From Fumia xinanensis (lineage in GTDB: Bacteria; Bacillota; Clostridia; Oscillospirales; Ruminococcaceae): 64,000 bases of DNA. The translations under genes and the position numbers were made by a program. Below, piece after piece: positions 16,811 to 26,157 of this stretch; position 1 is the first letter of the stretch, and each line of letters begins with the position of its first letter. Where the stretch lies: contig NZ_JACRSV010000001.1 of assembly GCF_014384905.1 (NCBI RefSeq), positions 62,001 to 126,000 on the forward strand, read 5' to 3'. The notes under the pieces were generated by a model. The model searched no databases, had not been told where the DNA came from, and worked only from the letters and a program-made list of their open reading frames with translations.

Positions 16811-18130
16811 GTGAAAAAAAGATGGTTAAGCGGCATCCTTGCGGTGATGCTTGTTTTCAGCGGCTGTACTTACGGTGGAGGAAACGTGGACGGCCTGCTG
16901 AGGCCGCCGCGGCTTTCCGATGAACAAAACGACATCTGGCTCGCCCTGAAAAAGGATAGTCAGGGAGACAGCATCAAGCTGGTTTACCCCCAGCGTGGGG
17001 AGAACCGTTCAGCGATTCTCCTGACCAATTTAGACGACGAGCCCGGAGATGAGGCAGTGGTATTTTTTCAACCGGCTACAGCCTCTTCTGCCGCAGCTCC
17101 CATCCGCATGAAGGTGCTCGACAAGCTGGATGGGGAATGGGAGTCTATGTACGATCTGGTACTGGACGGTACCCAGATAGAAGATGTATCCATCCTCAAC
17201 GTAGGGACAGGTGTGCCTCTTTTGGCCATTGGCCTCAACTTCGTCGGTGACGGCAGCCATCTTTTGCGGGTGATGCAGTTTGACGGCAAGATCCTGAACA
17301 CAGTGTTTTCGCAAAATTACCAGGCCAAAGGGTTTTATGATCTGGACGGAGACGGGAAAGACGATATTTTCCTTGTGGAAAACCCCGAGTCCGAGGTCAA
17401 AACCTGGGCAAAGCTCTACAGCTATGAAAACGGACGGTTTTTGACATCGGGATCGGCACTGGTCAACCCGGAAATCACTCGTTATACCAATATCCTGAAA
17501 GGATACATGGCTCAGGGAGAGGAAGCGGTCTATTTAGACGGCTATAAAGGCAGTGAATTGATGACCACTGAGATTTTGTCCTTTGACAGGGACAAAGGAC
17601 AGCTTATTAATTGGACCTATGATGGCCAGGTGCCGAAAAAATACCCGGTGGATCGGGTCCCCTTGGCTACCTGCTATGATTTGAGCAACGACGGCGTCAT
17701 CGAGGTGCCGGGGATCCGCCCGCTTCCGGGATACGCAGAAAGCAGCACGAGCCCTTTGTATCTCACCGACTGGTACCATTTTGCGGATGGGCAGTATGAG
17801 CGGATTCAGTCCTCGTTTGTCAATTCTCCGCTGGGATATATGCTCACCTTCCCGGAAAACTGGATCGGCAAAGTGAGCGCCCAGAAAACTACACAGGAAA
17901 ACGAAATCCTGTTTTACGAATACCATATGGGGCAGGATCCTTTGTCCAGCGCGCTTCTATATTTAAAAGTGGCCACCCGCAGCGAATGGGTGAGCGAGAA
18001 GGTGTCGAACGATTATGAACTGATCGACACCCGTGGGCAGATTGTCTACCTTGCAAAGATTCCCGACTCGGATTCAGCGCTGAAAATTTCCATCCCTCAG
18101 GTAAAGGAGTATTTCAGCAGGATCATCTGA
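16811..18130 (+). CDS. Predicted lipoprotein of unknown function
   Basis: The protein begins with a lipoprotein signal peptide ending in VFSGC, so residue 19 would be the lipidated cysteine. About 420 residues follow outside the membrane. They include a calcium-loop-like DLDGDGKDD segment near residue 180, as in FG-GAP/VCBS-type repeats, and many beta-prone stretches. No family is recognised. GTG 16811 is preferred because it yields a clean signal peptide and GGGGAG is upstream; an ATG at 16769 lies inside the citrate synthase gene. It is 28 bases before a two-component system, so a sensory or envelope-monitoring role is plausible but inferred. Confidence 0.75.
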   Translation: MKKRWLSGILAVMLVFSGCTYGGGNVDGLLRPPRLSDEQNDIWLALKKDSQGDSIKLVYPQRGENRSAILLTNLDDEPGDEAVVFFQPATASSAAAPIRMKVLDKLDGEWESMYDLVLDGTQIEDVSILNVGTGVPLLAIGLNFVGDGSHLLRVMQFDGKILNTVFSQNYQAKGFYDLDGDGKDDIFLVENPESEVKTWAKLYSYENGRFLTSGSALVNPEITRYTNILKGYMAQGEEAVYLDGYKGSELMTTEILSFDRDKGQLINWTYDGQVPKKYPVDRVPLATCYDLSNDGVIEVPGIRPLPGYAESSTSPLYLTDWYHFADGQYERIQSSFVNSPLGYMLTFPENWIGKVSAQKTTQENEILFYEYHMGQDPLSSALLYLKVATRSEWVSEKVSNDYELIDTRGQIVYLAKIPDSDSALKISIPQVKEYFSRII

Positions 18131-18158
18131 TACGTTAAGCCAAAAAGGGGGATTTCCA

Positions 18159-18866
18159 ATGAAACGAATTTTAGTCTGCGAAGATGAAGATGTCATCCGC
18201 GACTTTGTGGTGATTAACCTGCAAAGGGCGGGTTATACCGTGGTAGACGTAAACTGCGGCGAGGATGCACTTCGCGTTTACGACGAGCAAAACGGCGACT
18301 TCGACATCGCGCTTTTGGATATCACTATGCCCGGTATCGATGGATTTACCGTCTGTAAAAAGCTTAGGGAGAAGTCGGGGACCTTGGGCATCATCTTTCT
18401 GTCCGCCAAAACCCAGGAGATGGATAAGGTGGGCGGCCTGATGCTAGGGGCGGACGACTATGTGACGAAACCCTTCAGCCCGTCCGAGGTGGTTGCGCGG
18501 GTGGACGCCGTTTACCGGCGGGTCTGTATGGCTTCCGGCGGTGTGAAAGAAACCTCTGTGGTTTCCAGCGGGCCCTTTGTCCTCAATCAAAAGAGCCGGA
18601 CTCTGACGAAAAACGGAAAGCCAGTCGATGTTACCCAGGTGGAGTACCAAATCATGGAGCTCCTTCTCAAAAACAAGGGGGTTGCCCTTGACCGGAATAA
18701 AATTCTCACCGAAATCTGGGGCGAGAATTATTACAGCGACGTGAAAATCGTCGATGTCAACATCCGGCGTCTGCGCATCAAAATAGAAGACGAACCCTCC
18801 GAACCGGTGTACATCCAGACGGTTTGGGGCTATGGCTACAAGTGGGGAGACCCTGACGCAAAATAA
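18159..18866 (+). CDS. OmpR/PhoB-family response regulator
   Basis: This 235-residue regulator has a receiver domain with the phosphoacceptor Asp54 in LLDITMPGIDG, Lys104 in TKPFSP and acidic residues near the N-terminus (EDED). A winged-helix DNA-binding domain of the OmpR type follows (about 130-230, ending in VWGYGYKW). GGGGG lies before the ATG. It is followed by its likely partner kinase, but a terminator sits between them. The target genes are unknown; the adjacent lipoprotein is a natural candidate. Confidence 0.92.
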   Translation: MKRILVCEDEDVIRDFVVINLQRAGYTVVDVNCGEDALRVYDEQNGDFDIALLDITMPGIDGFTVCKKLREKSGTLGIIFLSAKTQEMDKVGGLMLGADDYVTKPFSPSEVVARVDAVYRRVCMASGGVKETSVVSSGPFVLNQKSRTLTKNGKPVDVTQVEYQIMELLLKNKGVALDRNKILTEIWGENYYSDVKIVDVNIRRLRIKIEDEPSEPVYIQTVWGYGYKWGDPDAK

Positions 18867-18871
18867 ATGAA

Positions 18872-18932
18872 AGCCGACAGATACTGCTGTGTGTCGGCTC
18901 CAAAACTCCGTCGGGAGCCTGACGGAGTTTTT
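18872..18932 (+). terminator. Tandem hairpins with a terminator between regulator and kinase
   Basis: A first hairpin, AGCCGACA/TGTCGGCT, spans 18872-18899. A second, AAACTCCGTC (18903-18912) paired with GACGGAGTTT (18921-18930), ends in a T run. The second is a good intrinsic terminator 39 bases before the kinase start, so kinase expression needs readthrough or its own promoter. Confidence 0.75.
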
Positions 18933-18970
18933 CGTGTCAAATCAACAGGAACAAAGAAGGAGTGCGTTCG

Positions 18971-20419
18971 GTGGCTTTAAAAAGCATCGCCCAGCGTTGG
19001 TTTATCAACAGCTTTGCTGTAATTTTTGTTATTCTGCTGGCTATTGTGACCGGCAGCGGCTTTGTCATCCATAATTTTTACTATTCTTCGGTGCGGCAGT
19101 CGTTAAAATACCGGGCGAATTCGGTTTCCAGCACTGTACTCCAATACTCAGAAAACGCCTCTAACAGCAGCTTTTATACCTCGATGCGAGACTATGTGGA
19201 GTCGTTTCCGGACAAGGACTTCGTTGAACTTATGGCAATCGACCCTTACGGAAATGTATCCATGACGTCCAGTGGGTTTTCCTATCAGAAAAAGGATCGG
19301 ATGCCCGATTATAACGAGGCTCTCAGCGCGCCAGACGGCACCGGTTACTATGTGGGCAGGCTCAGCAACGGACAGAAAATTATGGCGGTCACCCAGATGG
19401 TCAGCGTGGTCAACAGTGAGATTTCCGCCATGCGGTTTGTGGTGTCTCTGGAAAATGTTGACGCCATGATTTTTCAGCTGATTATGGGAATCAGCATTGT
19501 GGCGGTAGCAGTGTTGGCGCTGGTGCTGATTTCTGGACTTTTGTTTGTAAAGAGTATTGTCCGGCCGGTGCGGGACATTGGAACCGCCGCCAGGCAAATC
19601 GCCGGAGGGGATTTCAAGAGCCGGATCCAGAAAGTTTCCAACGACGAGGTGGGCGAGCTCTGTGAAACCATCAATTTTATGGCGGACGAGTTGGAAAACA
19701 GCGAAAAGATGAAAAACGAGTTTATTTCCTCGGTTTCCCATGAGCTGCGGACCCCGCTGACCGCCATCAAGGGTTGGGCTGAAACGCTCATTGATACCGA
19801 GAATTACGACCTGGCCACTATGAAAAAGGGAATGCGGGTCATCAGCGCTGAGACGGAACGGCTTTCCGGTATGGTGGAGGAGCTTCTCGACTTCTCCCGT
19901 ATCCAAAATGGCCGCTTCAGCCTTGTATTCCAGAAGATGGATTTGTTGGCAGAATTGGGCGAGGCGGTTTTGATGTACGCAGAAAAGGCCAAGCGGGACA
20001 ACATCGAAATCATCTACGAGGAGCCGGAGATGTTGCCGGTGATTTACGGCGACAAGAATAGGCTGAGACAGGTGTTCATCAACATCATCGACAATGCCAT
20101 TAAATATTCCGACCCGGGTGGGCGGGTAAAAATCGACGCCTTTGCCCGGGACGAAAAAATCATGATTACCGTCGCTGATTCCGGCTGCGGCATCAGTCCT
20201 GACGACCTGCCCATGATCAAGACCAAGTTTTTTAAGGCCAACCATACGCGAAGGGGTTCTGGCATCGGACTGGCAGTGGCAAATGAAATCATTTCCATGC
20301 ACCACGGCTCGATCGACATTGAGAGTACCTTAAATGTGGGGACGACTGTGATCATTACCATTCCCATTCATAACCCGGAAGAGGATATAGAAGCGAATGC
20401 CGCTATTTCTTATAAATAG
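18971..20419 (+). CDS. Sensor histidine kinase
   Basis: This membrane-bound kinase has helices at about 10-32 and 160-185 flanking an extracytoplasmic sensor domain. A HAMP linker follows, then the dimerisation domain with His257 in SVSHELRTPL, then the ATPase domain. The N box is NIIDNAIKYS and the G boxes are DSGCGIS and GSGIGLAVANEI. All catalytic residues are present. GTG 18971 is chosen because AAGGAG is eight bases upstream. It is the probable partner of the preceding regulator. The signal it detects is unknown. Confidence 0.92.
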   Translation: MALKSIAQRWFINSFAVIFVILLAIVTGSGFVIHNFYYSSVRQSLKYRANSVSSTVLQYSENASNSSFYTSMRDYVESFPDKDFVELMAIDPYGNVSMTSSGFSYQKKDRMPDYNEALSAPDGTGYYVGRLSNGQKIMAVTQMVSVVNSEISAMRFVVSLENVDAMIFQLIMGISIVAVAVLALVLISGLLFVKSIVRPVRDIGTAARQIAGGDFKSRIQKVSNDEVGELCETINFMADELENSEKMKNEFISSVSHELRTPLTAIKGWAETLIDTENYDLATMKKGMRVISAETERLSGMVEELLDFSRIQNGRFSLVFQKMDLLAELGEAVLMYAEKAKRDNIEIIYEEPEMLPVIYGDKNRLRQVFINIIDNAIKYSDPGGRVKIDAFARDEKIMITVADSGCGISPDDLPMIKTKFFKANHTRRGSGIGLAVANEIISMHHGSIDIESTLNVGTTVIITIPIHNPEEDIEANAAISYK

Positions 20420-20436
20420 AAAGGATTATCAAATCA

Positions 20437-21363
20437 ATGAGCAGAAATTTTAAAACATCCATTGGCGGACAGGCGGTGCTGGAAGGCGTGATGATGCGCG
20501 GTGTGCGCAGATCTGCCATGGCGGTCCGCAAGCCGGACAAGACCATCCACCTAGAGGAATGGGACAACAAAACTCCCAGCAAGATTTCCAAGGTGCCCTT
20601 TATCCGCGGTATTTTTACCTTTATTGCCAGTCTGGTCGATGGGTATAAGTGTCTGATGAAATCGGCAGAGATTTCCACCGAGGGCATCGAGGATGAGGAA
20701 CCCCAGAGCAAGTTCGAGAAATGGCTGGACGAAAAGTGCGGAGACGGGTTGATGAAAGTCGTGATGGTTATCAGCTCCATTCTGGGCTTTGGTATCGCAA
20801 TTGGGCTGTTTATGTTTCTGCCGGCCTGGCTGGTAGGGCTAATGCGGGATTTTGTTCCCCGGTGGGGGTTATCGCTCATTGAAGGACTCATAAAAATTGT
20901 TATTTTTATTGCCTATCTCTCCCTCTGCGCCCGCATTCCCGATATGAAGCGGCTGTTTCAGTACCACGGAGCAGAGCATAAGACGATTTTTTGCTACGAA
21001 GCGGGAGAAGAACTGACAGTGGAGAATGTCCGCAAACAAAGACGGTTCCATCCCCGCTGCGGCACCAGTTTTCTCGTCATCGTGCTGATTCTCAGCATCC
21101 TGATTTTTTCGATAGTCACCTGGAGTAATCCTTTTGTCCGCACCGTGCTGAAAATCGCTCTGTTGCCGATAGTGGTGGGCATCGCTTATGAGCTTATCCG
21201 GTTGGCGGGACGGTACGACAACCTCTTTACGAGAATTATTTCCTTCCCCGGATTGCAGATTCAGCGGATTACCACCAACGAGCCGGATGACGACCAGATC
21301 GAAGTGGCGATTGCTTCAATGAAGCCGGTTTTGCCGGAAGTCGAGGGCGAAGATAAGTGGTAA
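20437..21363 (+). CDS. DUF1385 membrane protein (YqhQ-like)
   Basis: This 308-residue DUF1385 protein begins with SIGGQAVLEGVMMRG, the family signature. It has about four membrane helices in the middle (around 105-130, 145-170, 205-235 and 240-255). A conserved YHGAEHKTIFCYE motif with histidine and cysteine residues lies in a loop, and RRFHPRCGTSFL follows. These look like metal ligands, but the activity is unknown. It overlaps the start of prmC by seven bases, a neighbour pairing that is widespread in Clostridia. Confidence 0.88.
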   Translation: MSRNFKTSIGGQAVLEGVMMRGVRRSAMAVRKPDKTIHLEEWDNKTPSKISKVPFIRGIFTFIASLVDGYKCLMKSAEISTEGIEDEEPQSKFEKWLDEKCGDGLMKVVMVISSILGFGIAIGLFMFLPAWLVGLMRDFVPRWGLSLIEGLIKIVIFIAYLSLCARIPDMKRLFQYHGAEHKTIFCYEAGEELTVENVRKQRRFHPRCGTSFLVIVLILSILIFSIVTWSNPFVRTVLKIALLPIVVGIAYELIRLAGRYDNLFTRIISFPGLQIQRITTNEPDDDQIEVAIASMKPVLPEVEGEDKW

Positions 21364-22244
21364 ATCGGGAAGAAATTGATTTACGAAAAGTATATATAGA
21401 AACAAAAAATACTTTAAGTGATTTCGTAGAAGCGCCGGATTTCGAGGCGCAGCAAATTGTCCGGCAGGTGTTTGACGTAAGCTACAGTGAAATCCTGACC
21501 GGTGTTAAGCGTATGGCCTGTCCAGAGCAAATAAAGCGAATCCGGGATATCGTTACGAGAAGATGTGAGCATTACCCGCTGCAGTATCTGTTGGGAGAAT
21601 GGGATTTTTTCGGGCGGCCCTTTTTGGTTGGGGAAGGAGTGCTGATTCCCCGTGCCGACACTGAGGTGCTGGTGGAGGAGGCGCTGCGGTTTTTAGAGCC
21701 GCTGTCTGCTCCTAAGGTACTTGACTTGTGCAGTGGCAGTGGCTGCATTGGACTTACCGTTGCGCTGGAGCGGCCAGATGCACAGGTCACAGCGGTGGAG
21801 AAATCTCCGGCGGCATTTTGCTACCTTACGCAGAACAACGAGCGACTTGGCGCAAAGGCGGAATGCCTGTTAGGGGACGCGCTTGCTTTGGAGGCGGTCA
21901 AAGGGCCGTTTGACCTCATTGTATCCAATCCGCCTTATCTGACGGGGCAGGATATGGCTGAGCTCCAAGTGGAAGTACGATTTGAACCGGCAGAGGCGCT
22001 GTATGGGGACGAAGACGGACTCTATTTTTACCGGGAGCTGACGAAAATCTATGTTCAAAGGCTCCGTCCTGGAGGCATGCTGGCCTACGAAATCGGGGAA
22101 GGGCAGCAGAATGCGGTGTCGGAATTGCTGGCGGCAGCATCCTTAAAATCTATTTGCCAAATCCCGGACTACAATGGTATAATAAGATGCATCACGGGGA
22201 AAAACTGTGATTTTGTTGAAGATTACGGCCTAAGCGCCGTTTGA
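21357..22244 (+). CDS. prmC: Release factor glutamine methyltransferase
   Basis: PrmC methylates the glutamine of the GGQ motif in release factors RF1 and RF2. An N-terminal helical domain precedes the SAM-binding domain with VLDLCSGSGCIGLTVAL and the catalytic NPPYL (about residue 185). The start is GTG 21357, overlapping the DUF1385 gene end. Length (295 residues) is normal. Upstream translation probably couples into it, since the ribosome binding site is weak. The 3' part carries the recA promoter. Confidence 0.9.
   Translation: MVNREEIDLRKVYIETKNTLSDFVEAPDFEAQQIVRQVFDVSYSEILTGVKRMACPEQIKRIRDIVTRRCEHYPLQYLLGEWDFFGRPFLVGEGVLIPRADTEVLVEEALRFLEPLSAPKVLDLCSGSGCIGLTVALERPDAQVTAVEKSPAAFCYLTQNNERLGAKAECLLGDALALEAVKGPFDLIVSNPPYLTGQDMAELQVEVRFEPAEALYGDEDGLYFYRELTKIYVQRLRPGGMLAYEIGEGQQNAVSELLAAASLKSICQIPDYNGIIRCITGKNCDFVEDYGLSAV
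22154..22183 (+). promoter_or_regulatory. recA promoter inside the prmC 3' end
   Basis: TTGCCA (22154-22159), 18 bases, TATAAT (22178-22183), about 78 bases before the recA start. I find no clear Gram-positive LexA box (GAAC-N4-GTTC type) between it and the gene. Confidence 0.65.
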
Positions 22245-22260
22245 AAGGAATGGTAACGAT

Positions 22261-23454
22261 ATGGCGAAAGCAAAACCAGCGGTGGACAGCAAGGCGGCAG
22301 ACGAAAAACAGTCTGCAAAGATGAGGGCTTTACAGACGGCCATTGACCAGATCGAAAAAGCTTACGGCGCGGGTTCCATTATGAAATTGGGACAGACGAC
22401 TACCCTCAACGTGGACGTAATTCCCACCGGTTCTCTGGGCCTTGACATTGCGCTGGGCGTAGGCGGAGTGCCGAAGGGAAGAATCGTTGAAATTTATGGC
22501 CCGGAGTCTTCCGGTAAAACAACCGTTGCCCTTCAGATGGTAGCTCAGGCTCAGAAAGCCGGCGGAACAGCCGCGTTTATCGACGTGGAACACGCCCTTG
22601 ACCCAGTTTACGCAGGGGCTTTGGGTGTGGACATCGATGGGCTGTTGGTTTCTCAGCCGGACACCGGCGAACAGGCGTTGGAAATCACCGAAGCGCTGGT
22701 GCGTTCCGGGGCTATTGATATCGTCGTTATCGACTCGGTCGCCGCTATGGTTACCAAGGCGGAAATTGAAGGGGAGATGGGCGAGAGCCACATGGGCCTT
22801 CAGGCCAGACTGATGTCTCAGGCTATGAGAAAACTCACCGGTATCATCGGCAAATCCAACTGCGTCGCCATCTTTATCAACCAGATTCGTGAAAAAATCG
22901 GCGTCATGTTCGGCAATCCCGAAACCACCACCGGCGGACGGGCGCTCAAGTACTTTGCTACTGTCCGCATCGACGTTCGCAAGGGCGAGGCAATCAAGGA
23001 CGGCAACGAAATTATCGGCAATGTGACAAAGTGCAAAGTGGTCAAAAACAAGGTGGCTCCTCCCTTTAAAGAGTGCACCTTTGATTTGCTGTACGGAGAA
23101 GGGACTTCCTACGAGGGTGAAATCATCGACATCGGAACGGCGCTGGGTGTGATCGTCAAGTCCGGTTCGTGGTACAGCTATAAAGGCGAGCGGATCGGTC
23201 AGGGCAAGGAAAAAGTCCGGCAGTTTTTGAAGGAACACCCGGAGGTTTCCGCCGAGGTGGAGCAGATTATCCGGGATAATATGGACAAGTTGGTTTTTGC
23301 TCCGTCCAAAGGGGCCAAGGGCGGCAACATCGAAATTCGCAAGGGAACCGATGTGACGGTGGACGCAGCTCCGAAAGCGCCTGCTCCCAGCAGTTCTGAT
23401 GCCCTCACCGACATTGTTTTGGACGTGGAGGCCGACCTTGAAGACTTTGAATAA
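22261..23454 (+). CDS. recA: Recombinase RecA
   Basis: RecA forms the nucleoprotein filament for strand exchange and stimulates SOS cleavage. Walker A GPESSGKT is at about residues 80-87. Loop L1 follows the MGLQARLMSQAMRKL segment, and NQIREKIGVMFGNPETTTGG covers loop L2. At 397 residues it is longer than E. coli RecA, with an alanine/proline-rich and acidic tail. GAAAGG precedes the ATG. Its stop overlaps the recX start by one base. Confidence 0.98.
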   Translation: MAKAKPAVDSKAADEKQSAKMRALQTAIDQIEKAYGAGSIMKLGQTTTLNVDVIPTGSLGLDIALGVGGVPKGRIVEIYGPESSGKTTVALQMVAQAQKAGGTAAFIDVEHALDPVYAGALGVDIDGLLVSQPDTGEQALEITEALVRSGAIDIVVIDSVAAMVTKAEIEGEMGESHMGLQARLMSQAMRKLTGIIGKSNCVAIFINQIREKIGVMFGNPETTTGGRALKYFATVRIDVRKGEAIKDGNEIIGNVTKCKVVKNKVAPPFKECTFDLLYGEGTSYEGEIIDIGTALGVIVKSGSWYSYKGERIGQGKEKVRQFLKEHPEVSAEVEQIIRDNMDKLVFAPSKGAKGGNIEIRKGTDVTVDAAPKAPAPSSSDALTDIVLDVEADLEDFE

Positions 23455-24068
23455 TGGTCATCACTGATATTTTTAAAAAGCAGGGCACCCGTTACCAAAT
23501 TGAGTTGGATGGGGCCTACTGGACGATTATAGACGTGGAAATCATCGCCGACTTTCACCTGAAAAAAGGGATGGAAGTAACCGAAGAAATGCAGGAAAAG
23601 GTCCAGCGGGCCGCCGACTACCGTCGGGGCAAAGAGCGGGCTCTCTACCTGTTGGGGTACCGGGATCACTGCCGCAAGGATTTGGTGGATAAGCTCTCAA
23701 AGAACATTGACAGGGATTTGGCGGAAGAAATCGCCGATAAAATGGAAGAATTGGGCTTTCTCGACGACCGCAAATACGCTGAAAAGCTCGCCCGGCACCT
23801 GATTCTTGTCAAAAAGCGGGGAGAACGCCGGGCGTTGCAGGAAATGGCGCTGAAGGGCATCGACCGGGAGACTGCTGTTGAGGCCATCTCGCTGGTGGAG
23901 CCGGATGAAAATCTCCTGCAACAACTGATCGAGCGAAAATATCTTCGCTACCTTGGCGACGAAAAGGGGCGGAATAAGGTTATTGCTGCCCTCATGCGGT
24001 TAGGACACGATTACGGCGACGTGATTCAGGCCGTGGACGAGGCAGAAGCCTCTCTAAAAGAAGAATAG
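23454..24068 (+). CDS. recX: RecA regulator RecX
   Basis: RecX binds and modulates RecA filaments. The 204-residue protein is made of repeated three-helix units with the family segments ALYLLGYRDHCRKDLVDKL and ELGFLDDRKYAEKLARHL. The start ATG shares one base with the recA stop codon, so the two are translationally coupled. No ribosome binding site is needed beyond coupling. The N-terminus (about 50 residues) has a short beta-rich extension seen in Firmicutes RecX. Confidence 0.88.
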   Translation: MVITDIFKKQGTRYQIELDGAYWTIIDVEIIADFHLKKGMEVTEEMQEKVQRAADYRRGKERALYLLGYRDHCRKDLVDKLSKNIDRDLAEEIADKMEELGFLDDRKYAEKLARHLILVKKRGERRALQEMALKGIDRETAVEAISLVEPDENLLQQLIERKYLRYLGDEKGRNKVIAALMRLGHDYGDVIQAVDEAEASLKEE

Positions 24069-24115
24069 CCGCATAATAACAGAAAAATCGCAATAGAGAT
24101 AGATGGAGGAATACT

Positions 24116-25447
24116 ATGCCAATCAAGGTGGGGATGGTCTCGCTGGGGTGTCCCAAAAATCAGGTGGATGCAGAACTGCTGCTCCATAAAATCAAACAAG
24201 ACGGATATGTTTTGGAACCGGATTCCGGTAACTGCGATGTGGTGATCATCAACACCTGCGGCTTCATTGAGAGCGCCAAGCAGGAAGCCATTGAGAATAT
24301 CCTCGAGTTTATCACTCTGAAAAAAGAGGGGACCATCAAAAAGATCATTGTCACTGGCTGCCTGGCAGAGCGCTATCGGGATGAAATCGCAGAGGAAATG
24401 CCCGAAGTGGATGCTATTATCGGCATCGGCGGAAATGACAAAATCGTCGACGCCATCAAAGGGGTCATGCGGGACGAAAAAGTCTATCTTTACGGGGAAA
24501 AAACCGATTTGCCGTTGGAGGGTGATCGGGTGCTGACGACGTTGCCTTTTTACGCCTACCTGAAAATCGCCGAGGGCTGCGACAACTGCTGCTCCTACTG
24601 CGCCATTCCCTCCATTCGAGGAAGATTCCGCAGCCGCCCTATGGAAAGTATCGTCAAAGAGGCGGAGGTTTTGGCGGCCCGCGGCGTCAAAGAACTAATC
24701 GTTGTAGCCCAGGACACCACTCGATATGGGCAGGATTTGTACGGTGAGTATAAACTACATGAATTACTACAAAAATTGGCGCAAATCGACGGCTTTCGGT
24801 GGATTCGGGTTCTTTACGCCTACCCGGAACGGATTACCGATGAACTTTTAGACGTAATGGCATCGGAAGAGAAGATTGCCAAATACATTGACATCCCGAT
24901 TCAGCACTGCAACAAAGAGATTTTGCGGGAGATGAACCGTCCCGGCGACCGGGAGAGTATCGAGAGGCTTATCAGCAAAGTGCGGGAAAAAGTGCCAGGC
25001 ATTACCGTTCGCACAACGCTGATTGCCGGTTTTCCCGGTGAGACAGAGGAGCAGTTTGAAGAACTTTGTCAGTTTGTCAAAGATATGCGGTTCGACCGAC
25101 TGGGATGTTTTGCCTATTCGCCGGAGGAGGGAACTCCTGCCGCTGAGATGGAAGACCAGCTGGATGAACAGCTGAAAATCCACCGGGCGGAAATCGTCAC
25201 CGAAGAACAGATGAACATTATGGCTCAGCAAAACGAAAAGAAGGTGGGCCAGGTGGTGACAGTAGTCACCGAAGGTTTCGACCGGTTCGGCGAGTGCTAT
25301 TTTGGCCGCAGTGAGGCGGACGCTCCTGACATCGACGGGAAAATTTTCTTCACTTCCGAGAAAAAATTGTCTGTCGGTGACTTTGTAAAAGTCGCCCTGG
25401 AGGATACCTTGGATTTAGATTTGATCGGCTCTGTCGTGGAGGATTAG
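24116..25447 (+). CDS. rimO: Ribosomal protein S12 methylthiotransferase
   Basis: RimO is a radical SAM enzyme that methylthiolates an aspartate of ribosomal protein S12. It has an N-terminal MTTase domain with cysteines in SLGCPKN, NTCGF and TGCLAE for one iron-sulfur cluster. The radical SAM cluster motif is CDNCCSYC (three cysteines, CxxxCxxC), followed by IRGRFRSRP. A C-terminal TRAM domain ends the protein. The SLGCPKN start separates it from MiaB. Length (443) is typical. TGGAGG lies before the ATG. recA-recX-rimO-pgsA is a common clostridial order. Confidence 0.95.
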   Translation: MPIKVGMVSLGCPKNQVDAELLLHKIKQDGYVLEPDSGNCDVVIINTCGFIESAKQEAIENILEFITLKKEGTIKKIIVTGCLAERYRDEIAEEMPEVDAIIGIGGNDKIVDAIKGVMRDEKVYLYGEKTDLPLEGDRVLTTLPFYAYLKIAEGCDNCCSYCAIPSIRGRFRSRPMESIVKEAEVLAARGVKELIVVAQDTTRYGQDLYGEYKLHELLQKLAQIDGFRWIRVLYAYPERITDELLDVMASEEKIAKYIDIPIQHCNKEILREMNRPGDRESIERLISKVREKVPGITVRTTLIAGFPGETEEQFEELCQFVKDMRFDRLGCFAYSPEEGTPAAEMEDQLDEQLKIHRAEIVTEEQMNIMAQQNEKKVGQVVTVVTEGFDRFGECYFGRSEADAPDIDGKIFFTSEKKLSVGDFVKVALEDTLDLDLIGSVVED

Positions 25448-25484
25448 AGCTACACCACCCATTCGGAAAGGAATGTGAACCGTT

Positions 25485-26045
25485 TTGAACACACCCAACA
25501 AGCTGACTATCGTCAGAATAATCCTGGCTCCAGTATTTTTACTTTTCCTGCTGGGGGATTTTATTCCGTGGCACTATCTTTGGGCACTTATCGTTTTTGC
25601 CGTGGCCTCGGGCACTGATGCGTTGGACGGGCATTTGGCCCGGAAGCATCAGCTCATCACGAACTTTGGGAAATTTCTCGACCCGTTGGCTGACAAAATC
25701 CTGGTGTTTTCCGCGCTGATCGCCTTTATTGACCTGGGGTTTGCCAGCTCTATTGCGGTCATTATTATGATGGCCAGGGAATTTTTGGTGACCTCTCTGC
25801 GGCTGGTCGCCTCAGATAATGGGACGGTGATTGCGGCGAGCAAGCTCGGTAAGCTCAAGACAGCTATGACAATGGCGGCTATCGTTGTGGTTCTCTGCCT
25901 GTCAGCTATTTGTGAAGTTTCTTCCTTTACAGTGGACATTGCCCTTATCAGCAATGTTTTAGTTTGGATGGCGGCAGCCATTACCCTTTTGTCCGGGGGC
26001 GAGTATTTGTGGAAAAACCGGGCGCAGTTCAGCTCCGACAAATAA
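25485..26045 (+). CDS. pgsA: Phosphatidylglycerophosphate synthase
   Basis: PgsA transfers glycerol 3-phosphate to CDP-diacylglycerol in the membrane, the first step toward phosphatidylglycerol. The CDP-alcohol phosphotransferase motif is present as DALDGHLARKHQLITNFGKF followed by LDPLADK, with the metal-binding aspartates. About five membrane helices are visible in 186 residues. The start is TTG 25485, with AAAGGA 12 bases upstream, which is a somewhat long spacing. No ATG alternative gives the conserved N-terminus NTPNKLTIVRI. Confidence 0.93.
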   Translation: MNTPNKLTIVRIILAPVFLLFLLGDFIPWHYLWALIVFAVASGTDALDGHLARKHQLITNFGKFLDPLADKILVFSALIAFIDLGFASSIAVIIMMAREFLVTSLRLVASDNGTVIAASKLGKLKTAMTMAAIVVVLCLSAICEVSSFTVDIALISNVLVWMAAAITLLSGGEYLWKNRAQFSSDK

Positions 26046-26092
26046 GGTTAATGGATTTGCAAAGCCAATATTTTTTATCTGCATATGATAGT

Positions 26093-26140
26093 AGCAAGGC
26101 AGAGGGCACAAGTGCTGCCCCTGCCTTGCTTGTTGTATTT
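26093..26140 (+). terminator. Long hairpin after pgsA, probable terminator
   Basis: AGCAAGGCAG (from 26093) pairs with CTGCCTTGCT (to 26130). The inner GGGCA/TGCCC pairs extend the stem beyond 14 bp. The following stretch TGTTGTATTT is T-rich but not a clean run. Confidence 0.65.
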
Positions 26141-26157
26141 CAGCAAGAATCCAAAAG

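Noticed and set aside
19148..20305. A 385-codon minus-strand open frame in the histidine kinase gene
   Set aside because: It is a shadow of the kinase gene, which has all kinase motifs in the plus frame. The minus frame has no domain or ribosome site.
22330..23238. A 302-codon minus-strand open frame in recA
   Set aside because: It is a shadow of a highly conserved gene with biased codons. No start signal is seen.
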